A DNA stretch of 64,000 nt, taken from assembly GCA_034509735.1 (NCBI GenBank), contig JACGWO010000011.1, positions 11,503,866 to 11,567,865 on the forward strand. Reading direction: 5' to 3'. Shown here one piece after another: positions 10,186 through 21,369 of the stretch. Position 1 is the stretch's first letter, and every line of letters starts with the position of its first letter. The notes beneath the pieces were generated by a model, which saw only the letters and a program-made list of their open reading frames with translations, was not told the DNA's origin and did no database searches. Source of the stretch: Sesamum alatum (taxonomy: Eukaryota > Streptophyta > Magnoliopsida > Lamiales > Pedaliaceae). Both the position numbers and the translations under genes were made by a program.

Positions 10186-10453
10186 GGGAAAAAATGCAAG
10201 CAACCCCCTGTGATATGCAAATGTGCAAATTACCACCCTATGAAAAAATAAATAGCGATTTACCCCCTTGTATTTTTCAAAATAAAGCAATTTACTCCCT
10301 TGTATTTTTCAAAATGAAGCAATTTTCCTCCCTAGGCAGGGAGATAAATTGTTTCATTTTGAAAAACACAAGGAGGTAAATTGCTATATTTTTTTCATAG
10401 GAGGATGATTTGTTCATTTGTAATATCACATGAGAGTAAATTACATTAAACCC
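10186..10453. repeat. Mutator-type MITE, family C, second copy
   Basis: The arms gggaaaaaatgcaagcaacc and gagtaaattacattaaaccc are related to the 7985-8213 element. The central arms (cttgtatttttcaaaatgaa and its inverse ttcattttgaaaaacacaag) form a hairpin. Flanks cataaataa and cttaaataa are only similar, so the duplication has decayed. Confidence 0.65.
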
Positions 10454-10779
10454 CTTAAATAAGTGTTCAACTGCTAAAAGTTAAAAGCAACTTCTCATGT
10501 ATCCACCCAAACTTTAACTTTCATATAATGTTCCTAAATCACCCTCCAGTCATCTGAACAAAATAATTGAGTGCAAGGGCAATTTTGACTTCTCACATCC
10601 AACTTTTAGCACACATATTTTCAGCTTATGTCCTGATTTTCATAACTTGTGCAAATATTCATGATATGTACTTTCCCAGCACTTCTCAGAAAGTCGAAAG
10701 CATCTCTTAGAACACAAGCGATGACCAACAAGTGGGACACGACGGAACATCTCCTCGCAGGGGTACGAATTTCACACCC

Positions 10780-11205
10780 GGCTGAAATGTGTTTTTGATC
10801 CCGTAATTTAAGTCATTTGGTGTTTTTGTTATTTAATTTTTTAGAATTTATTAATTTTCGTCATTTAAGTCCTCTTTCGTCGGAGTTCACCCTTATCGCC
10901 GGTTAAAATACATGTGCCTCTCACGTGATATTTTAAAATTGGGACTCTTATTCCTATTAGTCCATTTCTGCCAGCATTTTTATCCTTTAACTTTCAAGGG
11001 AAGAATTTTGGTTTGCATCTTTTCAATTTTCGTGATTTCAATCCTTTTTTTATTTACCCTTCCGGGGGGAGGAGGTGAGCCCTGACAAAAAAATAAACTG
11101 AAATCGCGATAAATAAAAAATGCAGAACCAAAATATTACTCTACAAAGTTAAAGGACGAAAGCTCCATATGATTTAAATTACGGGACCAACAATATATTT
11201 AATCC
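10780..11205. mobile_element. Mutator-type MITE, family D, perfect 10-bp target duplication
   Basis: The element is flanked by TTTCACACCC at 10770-10779 and 11206-11215. The interior reads as the family D sequence (gtcggagttcacccttatcg, cctctcacgtgatatttt) shared with 11941-12389 and 43813-44266. Inverted ends include gatcccgtaatttaag and cttaaatta-like sequence near the right end. Confidence 0.8.
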
Positions 11206-11215
11206 TTTCACACCC

Positions 11216-11931
11216 TCATGATCTCAATGCAGCAAATTCTCATCCCCCACCAACTTAAATAAGTAGTTATCTATCATCAAATGAGAATATTGGATAATAT
11301 CATAAAATAAAATACTGATTTCGCCATATCGTCATATATGATCCGACATTTTACAGCTATATTTCAGATAAATACCCACTCGAGTAGCACGACACGAGCC
11401 GTTAGTGTAAATCGGGTGAATTAGCAACCATCTCAATGTAAACACCGTTAAATCACTAATTCTTAAGTGTATGAATCTACCCTCCCTATTGATGTAAGAA
11501 TATTTATGACGCTTCATTAGAGACCTTCGAGATTAACCCATGCCTACATTTACATGGTATTATCAATTGAGGGTTCAAGAAAGACCTTTTAGGAAAAGCA
11601 TTTGTGGTCCGGACATGGAGCTCTTTATCCATTGAATATTGTCAAAGTACCAACATATCCGCGAGACCTCTGTAATTAGTGAAAAGGGCATGCATCCTTC
11701 TCTGACAGTGTCATAATCTTATCTATTGGGATCACAACTTGTCACTGTTTTATTCAACTATGTGCGGCGCACTGCATATCATTGATCATGTTTTAGATTA
11801 AGGATGCACGTGATATCATACAATCTAGCCGGCATCTATAAATATTGGCACTCCAACTTCAGGTACAACTTTTGTCGCTCCAACTAATATACTCCCTCTT
11901 TCTAAGACCTTGAGTTCTCCTAAGATTGAGT
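11216..11931. other. Intergenic DNA without a supported gene
   Basis: No recognisable coding sequence or repeat. The 61-codon minus-strand open frame at 11332-11517 shows no recognisable features. Confidence 0.4.
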
Positions 11932-11940
11932 ATCATAGTG

Positions 11941-12389
11941 GAATTAAATGCATTTTCAGTCCTGTAACTTAGGCCATTTGACATTTTTTCTTTAACTTTC
12001 TATAATAACATTCATTCTGCATCTTTTTAATTTTCATGATCTAAGTCATTTTCTTGCCGGAGTTCACCCTTCTCGCTGCGATAAATGTATGTGCCTCTCA
12101 CGTAACATTTTAAAATTGAGGGTTTTGTTTATATTGGTCCATTTCTACTAGCATGTTTGTCCTTTAACTTTTTAAAGTATCATTTTGATCCTGTATCATT
12201 TTAATTTTTGCGATTTTAGTCCTTTTTTTGTCGGAGTTCACCCTTCTCGTCGTTGGAGGTGAATTATGACGAACAAAAGAACTGAAATTACAAAAATTAA
12301 AAAGATGCAGGAATAAATGCAACTATAAAAAATAAAAGGATAAAAACGTCAAATAACTTAAATTAAAAAATCAAAAATGCATTTAATTC
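11941..12389. mobile_element. Mutator-type MITE, family D, perfect 9-bp target duplication
   Basis: Bounded by ATCATAGTG at 11932-11940 and 12390-12398. It starts gaattaaatgcattttcag and ends aaaaatgcatttaattc, an inverted pair. Its body shares gtcggagttcacccttctcg and ctctcacgtaacattttaaa with the other family D copies. Confidence 0.85.
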
Positions 12390-12398
12390 ATCATAGTG

Positions 12399-12853
12399 CC
12401 ATCGCCGGAACCCCTTTTAGCTTGGCTCTACCATTGTCTTGTTTTGCCGGCATTGCAGCAATCTTTGAGAGTTTACACGAACATTGAATGGGTAAAACTC
12501 TTTAAACGCTCACTAAATACCTTAAACACATATGTCCGTTTTTTGGAACAACACCTACAAGTATGATTATTCATGATGGTCTCGAGGCTTTTCGTGTTGC
12601 ACACACCAATCTGTATTTGTGATGGCTAAAGTTGAGGAAGAAGCAAAGACATGGCCCCAGACAGCTCTGGCTAGTCTTTCTGTTACTTATTTGTCTCCAA
12701 AAAATATAAAAAAATTAAAAGATTTCATGCCTAGCTAGAGTTTCTGGTACCTAATTAAAATATAAAGAGAAGGGGTTCTTTATCTTTTCAATTTAGTCAT
12801 TTAAGTATATATGTCTCATGAGTGCCTAGCATGTGTTGTTTCCAATTGAAAAT
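12399..12853. other. Intergenic DNA without a supported gene
   Basis: Nothing recognised. Confidence 0.4.
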
Positions 12854-13402
12854 AGGGATAATTACATCACCCTCCATTCACATTTGATGTAATTCCACGT
12901 AAACTTCCTGTAATTTAGAGAATTACATTCAATACTCATAAAATTTGTTTTCGTCTAACAGGTAAATTAATCCGTTAGTCAAAGTTCACGGAGTTTGCTG
13001 ATATGAGCAAAAACAAATTGAAGAAAAATCCATATTTACCCCGAATTGACTTATTGCAGGTCAAACAAATCTTTTCTTGACCAAACAACCTTTATAAAGG
13101 TAATGATGTACCTCCTCACATGCATAAGCGTATATAAATGTATAAGAATAAATTGACCAGAATTTGTTTGACCTGCAATTAGTCAATAATAAATCAATTG
13201 GGAGTAAATATAAATCTTCATTCATTTTTTTTATTTTATTTTATTTTTTGCTAATATCAGCAAATTCGATAAATTTTGACTAATTGATGAATCTATTTGT
13301 TAGACTAAAACAAACATTATGGATGTTAGATATAATTTCCCAAACCATGTGGAATTTGCATATAATTATACCAAACCTCAGGGAGAATCGTGTAATTATC
13401 CC
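12854..13402. repeat. Foldback element, family F
   Basis: It begins gggataattacatcaccctc and ends cgtgtaattatccc. Flanks attgaaaata and tttgaaaata agree at 9 of 10 positions. The inner arms pair around the phrases aatttgttttcgtctaac and gttagactaaaacaaa. A related outer element lies at 34223-35070. Confidence 0.7.
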
Positions 13403-13744
13403 TTTGAAAATATTTGGGCTCTACTCCAGCTAGCTGCAAACGCAATCTCCTTATCTACATAAAGCATATTTGGGTCCTCAAACTTCCATCGCCAAGAAAT
13501 TAATATTTCAAAATACCAAAGTTTGGTAGGTTCATTATTTTTCCCAGTAGTGGGGAAGCACGACGTAACGGAACCTCTATAATCTCAAATTTAATATATA
13601 AATTACGTGGGATTCAAAATTCTGATACAACCATTTCTTGTGAACTAAAATATTTCATTCTCAAGAACTGAAAATTCTGGTCCGTCCCTATTTCCAACTG
13701 TAAATATAACCACGTAATCTGTTTTAATTGAAAAAAGAAAAAAA

Positions 13745-14242
13745 GTTAATTACATTATACCCCTATGAAAATACGAAAATTACACTTTCATCCAAAAAGT
13801 TTTGAAAATACACTTACGCTCCTTTCAAAAATTCTTCATTTACACCTACCCCTTCCATTAAGGTTTGGATGAAAAATGCTAACGTCAGCAAAAAAGATTA
13901 CATAAATTTTGAATTTTGCCCCTCATTTAACATGCTTATATACATTTTTGTACTTATAAAAGAGGATAAATATAATATACATATATATATGGAGTGAGCT
14001 TAACATCATTACATTTTCCCCTTATAAGTACAAAAATGTTACATGAGAATGTTATTTGAGGGGTAAAATTGAAAATTTTATGTATTTTTTTCCTCATGTC
14101 AGCATTTTTTGTCCAAACCCTGACAATAAGGATTTAGGTGTAAACAATAAATTTTCGAAGGGACTGTAAGTGTATTCTTAAAACCTTTTTCGAAAAAAGT
14201 GTAATTTCACATTGTTATAGGGGGTCTAAGTGTAATTAACCC
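13745..14242. repeat. Foldback element, family G
   Basis: The left arm gttaattacattatacccct and right arm gtctaagtgtaattaaccc are inverted relatives, and inner phrases pair (ccattaaggtttggatg / caaaccctgacaataagg). No target duplication was readable. Confidence 0.6.
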
Positions 14243-14576
14243 TTAATTTGTGGGTGTGTTGACATAAAAGAAGCTGCACTCATTTGCCATAGATTTCATA
14301 TTCTCATTTCACACATGCATAGATGCTTATACAATTCAAAGTTATGCATTAGATGGGGTAATCCAACTAGTTGTAATGATGTGGGTAGGCTTCTCTTGTT
14401 CCCCAGTTTTCCCAGAATTTTTTTTCTTTACGTACAGCTCCAAAATAGCAACTTTATAGATGCTTATGGACCATATATGCTGGTAATTAAAGCTCGAGAT
14501 TATAAGGGTAGCAGAGCGCAGGAAAACGGTACCTATATTAAGGAACATTTGCAGCTGAATCCAAGCATCAGACTCC
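14243..14576 (+). other. Presumed promoter and 5' UTR of the FORKED1-like gene
   Basis: Sequence immediately upstream of the first coding exon at 14577. Its open frames are in a different phase from the exon and are not supported. No clear TATA box was identified. Confidence 0.35.
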
Positions 14577-16881
14577 ATGGCGTTAACGAAGATCGATCCC
14601 GACTACAGGTCAACGCTTTCTCAAGCGCATCCGGAGACGATGGATTTTCTTTCAAACGCTTGGTGCAACTTCGCGGTTCAGGCTTTCCAACCTGAGGCAC
14701 AAGAGCGGTCAATTGTTCTTCAGGACAACTCAATAAAAGTATTCGAGCATGACATGAAACCTCCGTCTATGGTAAGTTGGCACTTGGATGCATGCATATA
14801 TACGTATAAACTATGAACTATGCAGTTTTACATGACAGGAATATGAATGTATGCTTGCAGAAGATGGACAGGAGTGCAAAGATGGATGATGATGACAAGT
14901 TTGTGCCTCATTGGAAAGCCAATGATGTAAAGGTAATTACTTGAATTAGCAAGAAAAGCTGTCAATATCTACGAATACATTAGGATACGAGAATTAAAGT
15001 AATTGTAGCATGAAATATCAGCAGTTCATCAGTAGAATAAGTCACGAGGAAAAGAGGAGAGAGGACGATGATGATCTAAGACATGATTATGTAATATTTA
15101 ACATTAAATTCGAAATAAAACACTGATAAAGTCCTCACCGTCTTTCCTCAGTCATGGATATCGATGCAACAAGCGATGCACCCAGAAGTGAATTATAACA
15201 GCTACTTCAGACGGAAATGGGTAAGCTCCCATCTGTAATAGCACATTTCTTTTTGATAAGTAGGTTTGATTCACAGTCATGAGAATGCAGATGCCATGGA
15301 AACTTGCACCATTTAAACACGTCTCGATCAAGAAATGGCTGAAAGAAATAAAACAGAGGCGAAAAGAAGAGCAGAGATTACAGAAGGCAGAAGTTCACGC
15401 AGCGATATCCGTGGCCGGTGTTGCAGCTGCCCTAGCTGCACTAGCAGCGGAAAACTCGCAACATAATGACAGAAACACGACCAAGGAATCTGCCGTTGCT
15501 TCTGCAGCTGCCTTAGTGGCCGCACAATGTGCAAAGGTGGCAGAGGCGATGGGCGCAAAGAGAGAGCAGCTCAGCAGTGTAATCAGTTCGGCCATCAGCG
15601 GCACAAGTGCAGATGAGATAGTAACGCTAACAGCCGCAGCTGCAACATGTAATGAAATATCCTCTAATGTTAGCAGAAATCATTTAAAATTATAAGTTCA
15701 CTTGTTCAATAAGAGAAGTTGATATTTCAGTGAATTTTGTTGCAGCAATAAGAGGAGCTGATACTCTAAAAGTCAGATCAGGATACAAAAACAGATTAAA
15801 TGGTAGTTCTCCAGTGCTGCCGCTTGAGGATAACAATGAACTTGATTTCAACTTTGAGGAATGCAGATCAATTCTGGCCAAAGGTGCAGAGCTCAATATC
15901 GAGACAACAGACGGTACGAAACATATCATAATCAGTTCACAACCAGAACCACATATGAAAAGCAAACAACAAAACAAGAATAACTTCTTCTAAAAATCAG
16001 AAAATTCACCTTTCCTCTATTTTCCCTTAGTTTTTCTCTAACTCCATCTTCTGCCTGCTAAAGTACTTCTCATTTTAAAAGCCAGAATCATTCAAGATGT
16101 AGCATTTATTTTGTCGTGTTTCTAATCTCAAAAATGTGTAGCATCATGCTCCATTGTTTATTCTCTTAACATTATTTATTTTCTCAAGTTATCTTTTCAT
16201 TCTGATAATATTGAAACAGGAAGGTATTTGCTCAGGTCAGTGGCAGTCATCCTTAATAATGAAGGAAAGGTATTGATACTTCGCTGATTTTCTCTTCGCG
16301 TCGATATTGTTTATCAACTCTGATCTCCTGATTCCCCTAGAAAGAAAGAAAGAGCAACTGACTGTTAGTACTAAATATCCAAATTTTTTATCCAAGTAGG
16401 AGAATCAAACTAATAGTTCGAATACACCAACATAGTTGTCCTGCAGTCTGAACAAAGCTCTTAATCTTGAACTGTTCAGGTTGTTCTCAAAATGAAGAAA
16501 CTCAACATGCTGAATGCTCTTGCAAGACAAAAGGAAAGTATGTTCTTTTTCATATCAAATACTTACTTCTTCCAGCATTACATTGTTAGAGATGATAAGC
16601 TTACTGCAATAATAGAACCAAGACGCATTGAAGAGCATGATAGATGAATCTATTTTTGTCTAGGTATTGTCCTTGACATGCACATTGAGCTATATAAAGA
16701 TTCAGAAGCTGGAGAAACAGAAACGGGATATCTTATTGTACTAGCAACAGACAAGGGGATGATCAAGCTGGACATGGTGAACGACTATCAGCGCCACAGG
16801 ACATGGTCAATGACTATAAATCACATGCTAATGCTCTCTACTACATTTACAAAGTATGAGCTACAATTCTACAAAGGTTGA
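14577..16881 (+). CDS. FORKED1-like / VAN3-binding protein (DUF828 plus PH domain)
   Basis: Eight coding exons with consensus GT-AG borders join in frame: 14577-14771, 14861-14932, 15152-15220, 15291-15648, 15746-15913, 16220-16269, 16480-16537 and 16664-16881, giving 395 residues and a TGA stop. Residues from about 10 to 275 fit the plant DUF828 (auxin canalisation) domain: a DFLSNAWCNFAVQ helix, SMQQAMHPEVNYNSYFRRKW, then an Ala-rich helix (SVAGVAAALAALAAE). The C-terminal part (YLLRSVAVILNNEGKVVLKM through WSMTINHMLMLSTTF) fits a PH-like phosphoinositide-binding domain. In Arabidopsis the family acts with the ARF-GAP VAN3 in trans-Golgi/endosomal traffic and PIN1 placement during leaf vein patterning. 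The protein is shorter than FKD1, like the smaller FL members. Exons are my own assembly without transcript data. Confidence 0.88.
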
Positions 16882-17683
16882 ACCCTCTAAAAGGTTCATC
16901 CAGCGGAATATCATTGTTTATGCCCAAAAGCCTTACCCCCACTGCTGCCTGATAAATATTGTAATTTTCTTCCGAAGCATCATTGTTGATTTTCATATTG
17001 GTCATTTGTATCATAGGATGTAAACTTCAATAATATATTCATTAGTTAATCAAGTTTTATATGCTGCTGTTGCTTGGCAGTAAGAGTCAGCATTGCCTCA
17101 TTTGGGAACACATTCCAGAACCATCTATTGAAGCTCCTAAGATGGATGTAATATTTCTTTCCAACTAATTCTCAAGTTAAACCTTTTTCTGTATCTCACA
17201 AGCTCCTCGTGACAAGAGGGAAGTCAAGATTTCATGGTAAAATGGAAAGTATAGTGAAGATTATGTCATCAGCATTGCAGATTACGAGGAAGTCATAAAT
17301 AATGAAGAAAAGACAGTAACATAGAGGTTTTCAGAAAACCTTAAAAGGAAACTTGTCCAACCAAGCAAATATGATTCAGAATATTCATGTGAAAGGATTA
17401 CCACAAGAAGTTTTTATATATATAAAATTTTTCATCTGGGGAAACTGAATTACATCTTAAATTTAACTTAAGAACATGATAGTGAAGCCAACACTTGCCC
17501 AAGTAGATCATCACCAGCAGCATTTTTAGACTGTAAAGGGCTAGTAAAAACTGATGTATCGTATGAGTTATGGCACCATAAAATTATTAATAGCACACAA
17601 CATCCTTAAGCCAAATAGGAACCTTCGTGTGTGTGACATATTCCAATGCTTATGTGTATATATATTCACGTTTGAATAGAGAT
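16882..17683. other. 3' flank of the FORKED1-like gene
   Basis: This contains the expected 3' UTR and polyadenylation region. A segment near 17085-17150 follows a cag and looks mildly exon-like, but no frame continues and no family is recognised. Confidence 0.4.
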
Positions 17684-18876
17684 ATCTGATATGAAGTAAA
17701 CTACGTCGTAGGCATGCTCGATGGATAAAACGCAATCAAAAAGAAATTCATCAAACACATACAACGAACAATTTACAATTGAAGAAACCAAACCCCAGCC
17801 AGCCAAAGAAGTTATATATAGGAACCTTAAAAGCAAGCTGCAGAACCCTTGTACAATTTGATTGATCAAATTGGAATATGATCACTTCTCCAATACCTCA
17901 GAGCAGAGAAGGCTCTTTGCAGCTCATGAACATCTGAGTATGGGACGTATTACACATCACTCCCCAGGAAGTATTACCACCACCACCAGCAGCAGCAGCA
18001 ACAGCAACAGCACCAACTGCAGGACCACTGATTACTGGAGGGGCAACTGCCAATCCGCCAACGGCATATGCGTTGATTCCCTCTGCCGCTGCCCCACCAA
18101 CCAATACGAAGATGAGGTCCACCAAAACTGCAGCTTAGCCACTGGGTTCCGTGAACGCGAGGTGAATATAAATTTATCTGTGTTCATGTAGGGGCCGGTA
18201 TATGGGTTTGGAGCTGCATAGATATAGACGCATCATAAGTACATGCGGAAGGGGAAGGAAGAAGAGTTATGGAGGGATGTCAAAGTATGAACACGAAAGA
18301 ATTACCAATAGACCTCTTCTCAGCAGTTAACACCTCTGCACATAGCCTCTCTACTTCTTCAGCCATGCCAATCAGATCTTTCTCCAAAAGCTTCATTTGC
18401 TCCAGTTTTTCCACTTTTTCTATGTTTAAACCTTTTTTCATATCCACAAGTCTTGCTTTTTCTTTTCCCATAATAAAGTAAACAAATCGATAGAATAAGG
18501 AGGACAAGATTAGTACAGCCAACCCACCGGTTACAATTAAAGGTTTATCACAAAATGAAAAATAATGCAACGTCAAGCACAATGACTGGTCACCACTGAT
18601 GGATCAAAAAGATTCAGCCTTGAGGGAACCACGATGCAATTACTAATTGAAATCTCAAAATTACATACTATTTTAGAAATTAAACCTATTTTTCTTCTGA
18701 CAGTACTCCAATGGAAATTAACTTTAAGAAGAACTATAATGATTTTAAGACATTCAGACAGTTCAGTACAAAGATTAATCAGTATGATGCACAATTTTCT
18801 TTATCATAAAATGTTATCTATACTTCATTATGTTCTTACGGATTAATAAATCCATCAACTACATAAAGCATTAAAT
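17684..18876 (-). pseudogene. Partial genomic copy of the FLX-like gene (exons 2-3 and introns)
   Basis: The stretch aligns collinearly with 29776-30996, covering the 3' flank, exon 3, intron 2, exon 2 and part of intron 1 of the intact gene at 30078-31913. Recognisable peptide pieces are LEQMKLLEKDLIGMAEEVER and APPVISGPAVGA. Exon 2 has an added A shifting the frame and a short insertion; exon 3 is also frameshifted; exon 1 is absent. Introns are retained, so it arose by DNA duplication, not through mRNA. Its upper edge at about 18876 lies inside the PPR gene. Confidence 0.85.
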
Positions 18877-20363
18877 GTCCAAATATCAGTTTGCTGTCTC
18901 TCAAGACAAACAGAAGATACTAATGAGCACCATACAGATACTTCTGGGATTTTAGCTTGGCTGATCATCTCCTCCAGCCACATAACAGCTTTATACGGCT
19001 TCCCTATTAAGCAGAGGCCGCGGATAAGTTTACTGTATATTTCATCCCCGGGCCAGTAAGAGTTGATAAGCATTTTTTCCAACATTCGACTAGCTTCCAT
19101 GTATTTACCATCACAACATAACCCATCAACTAGGTACTCGTACGTCTCCCTGTCAGGAACACAACAGACTTGCCTCGATATTTTCTCAAAGTACCTTAAA
19201 GCCCAAGCAGATTCTTTTATGTCACAGAGTCCTTTGATTACACTATTGTGCAGCTTAACCGTTGGAACAAAGTTGTTTGCCATCATTTCCCTTTCAACCA
19301 CGTCCACTGCTTCATTGGCTTTGCCTGCTGCAAACAATGCTGCCACCTTAGCTTCATATATTGGCAGAGATGATTTGAATCCTTTTCTGTGCATTTCTTT
19401 GAGCACCTTGTCGGCATCAGCTATCCTTCCTTCTGAGTAAAGATCAATTGCTATTGCCCTGTAACCATCTGAACTAGGAAATCCACCTCGCATCAAAGCC
19501 TCGATAATCAAAGCCTTCACTTGATTGATACCTGCTTCATCTTTAAGGTGGAATTGGCCTAAATCGAGTTGCTTGTAGTATTTTCTTGGAGCCTTAAGAC
19601 CTTTCCTCAAGACGTTTTCCAGTACTTCCACAGCCTCTTCTACCTGTCCACTGTCACATAGAGCCTCTAACAGTGTTTTATATAAAGAAACATCAGCACC
19701 ACAACCCTTCTGAGAACCCCTCCAGAACATTGAGTGCAACAAATGGGTGGCCTCAGTAAGTCTTCCATCTTCACACAAACCCCTCATCAAAGTCCTATAC
19801 GTTTCCCTTTCAGGATAGCACCACTGATAACCCATTTCTTGAAAAATGTGCAATGCAAGATCAGAGCGGTGTATCAGACAAAGAGCATGCATAAGTAAAT
19901 TCAAGGAACGTGTCCGGGACTTGATTTCCCACCCTCGACAGTTCTCCACAAAGAAGTGATAACAAGTTTCTAGCTTGGATTCTTTCACCATTATCTCCAA
20001 AAGAGTATTGAAAGATTCTGTGTAGTTTACACAATTGAATTCGGGAAGACTCTTGAACAAAGAGATGGCTTCATGCAACAAACCAGCATTGGCATAAGTT
20101 CTGATTACACGAGCAAAGACTGAATCTTGGCATTCACAAGAGTCCTCTTTCATCCGGTTAACTATTTCTTTCATCTCGGTCAATCGCCCTGAGCTTCCTA
20201 GGATGCTGATCATGGTAGAATAGACCGGACCATTGTGGCGGTAACTGGGGTATTTAGTTTTAGCTTCATTGAAAATATCCAAAGCCTTTAATGGGTTTTT
20301 CTGGCTGCGTATCAGCTGTGAGAGATGAGTGGGAGTCAAAAGCCTCGGCCATCTCACACTCAT
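18855..20363 (-). CDS. P-class pentatricopeptide repeat protein, At1g05600-like, with an altered C-terminus
   Basis: A single intronless frame of 502 codons starts at ATG 20361-20363 (MSVRWPRLLTPTHLSQL). The open frame extends six codons further, but without an ATG. It consists of tandem helical repeats of about 35 residues with typical PPR phrases (TYRTLMRGLCEDGRLTEATH, LYKTLLEALCDSGQVEEAVE, LHNSVIKGLCDI). No E, DYW or SMR domain is present, so it is P class. By recall it matches Arabidopsis At1g05600 (EMB3101) throughout except the extreme end. P-class proteins bind organellar RNA and help its processing or translation; the exact target is unknown. The last six codons (FNALCS) and the TGA derive from the FLX-like intron copy at 17684-18876, so the native C-terminal 15-20 residues appear to have been replaced. 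Confidence 0.92.
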   Translation of the reverse strand: MSVRWPRLLTPTHLSQLIRSQKNPLKALDIFNEAKTKYPSYRHNGPVYSTMISILGSSGRLTEMKEIVNRMKEDSCECQDSVFARVIRTYANAGLLHEAISLFKSLPEFNCVNYTESFNTLLEIMVKESKLETCYHFFVENCRGWEIKSRTRSLNLLMHALCLIHRSDLALHIFQEMGYQWCYPERETYRTLMRGLCEDGRLTEATHLLHSMFWRGSQKGCGADVSLYKTLLEALCDSGQVEEAVEVLENVLRKGLKAPRKYYKQLDLGQFHLKDEAGINQVKALIIEALMRGGFPSSDGYRAIAIDLYSEGRIADADKVLKEMHRKGFKSSLPIYEAKVAALFAAGKANEAVDVVEREMMANNFVPTVKLHNSVIKGLCDIKESAWALRYFEKISRQVCCVPDRETYEYLVDGLCCDGKYMEASRMLEKMLINSYWPGDEIYSKLIRGLCLIGKPYKAVMWLEEMISQAKIPEVSVWCSLVSSVCLERQQTDIWTFNALCS

Positions 20364-20861
20364 GGTGTCGAACACCTCCAATCTCTTTTCAAGAAGACAT
20401 CAAGAAATAAGGAACAACCTCATTAACATTATAGCTACAAGAAAATACACAAAAATGCGCCAGAAAAACAACAAATTTTGAGCACAACCAGATAATGTAG
20501 TGAGCAGAGTGGCACTTGATAATAGGAAAGCACAAAATCCAAAACAAAAATCATCCAATTCTCCCGGACAATTTCTCAAACAGCTTTGGTGCACGACTAG
20601 AATATACATAAACAACAACAATGCCTTCGTACTATTGACACGATTTGGCGTCAACTTGCTTTCCGTTTTGTCGACCCAAATCATATACAGAGTTACTCCA
20701 GCATTCAAATTATTTAACTTTTATTTTCAAGAAATGTAAAAAACATTACTAGAGGAAAAACATCGTACCTCAACTTTTATTATGATGCAACAAAAACTTC
20801 TGCCGCTGAGAGAGCAGAAATGATTAATGCTGGTGTAAGTCGTGTAATCTACCTGTTTTAT
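20364..20861 (-). other. Upstream region of the PPR gene
   Basis: Presumed promoter and 5' UTR. The open frames on both strands are short and unsupported. Confidence 0.4.
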
Positions 20862-20870
20862 TTGTTTTAA

Positions 20871-21250
20871 GGGTAAATTATATCTATCTATCCTGAGTAA
20901 TTATAAATACCCTTCATTGTTCGAAAAATTATAAATACCCTGAGGTTTGTAATTTTTAATCAAAATATCTGAAATGGACCATTTTGCCCTAGGAATTTTT
21001 ATTAAAATTATAGAAAAATCGGTCAAGTCAAATTGCATTGTTGCTCGTATAAAAAACTTAAGAAACCTCTCTCTGCACATCGTAGTCCAAAAAAAATTTA
21101 AGAATTAAATAAAATAATTCAGTGCATAAAGGCATTTTAGTCAGTTCACCCATAAAAATTGATGGAAATAGGTTTTTGTTAGATAGTTACAAACTTCCGG
21201 GAGTATTTGTAATTATAGTAAATCTCAGGAGAGGTAGATATAATTTACCC
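20871..21250. mobile_element. Mutator-type MITE, family B, perfect 9-bp target duplication
   Basis: TTGTTTTAA occurs at 20862-20870 and 21251-21259. Ends are gggtaaattatatctatc and gatataatttaccc. The interior matches the 7318-7740 element (aaattgcattgttgctcgta, cgtagtccaaaaaa). Confidence 0.85.
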
Positions 21251-21369
21251 TTGTTTTAAACACTTCTAACGAACACTAGCTATATTGAATAGGTATTCAG
21301 ATTTTTCATGTTGCTTTTGGAAAAATTATATTGAGTTGGTATTCAACTAGTTGTCGATACAACTGAGAT

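Noticed and set aside
14315..14695. A 126-codon plus-strand frame overlapping the first exon of the FORKED1-like gene
   Set aside because: It is in a different phase from the exon that splices correctly into the domain, and its residues resemble no family.
16882..17340. Exon-like segments after the FORKED1-like stop codon
   Set aside because: The PH-like domain is complete at 16881 with a stop; the later segments keep no frame and no acceptor-donor pair joins them.
20364..20381. A six-codon extension upstream of the PPR start (reading EVFDT before the Met)
   Set aside because: The first codon would be TTG; the first ATG is at 20361-20363 and gives the family-like N-terminus MSVRWPR.
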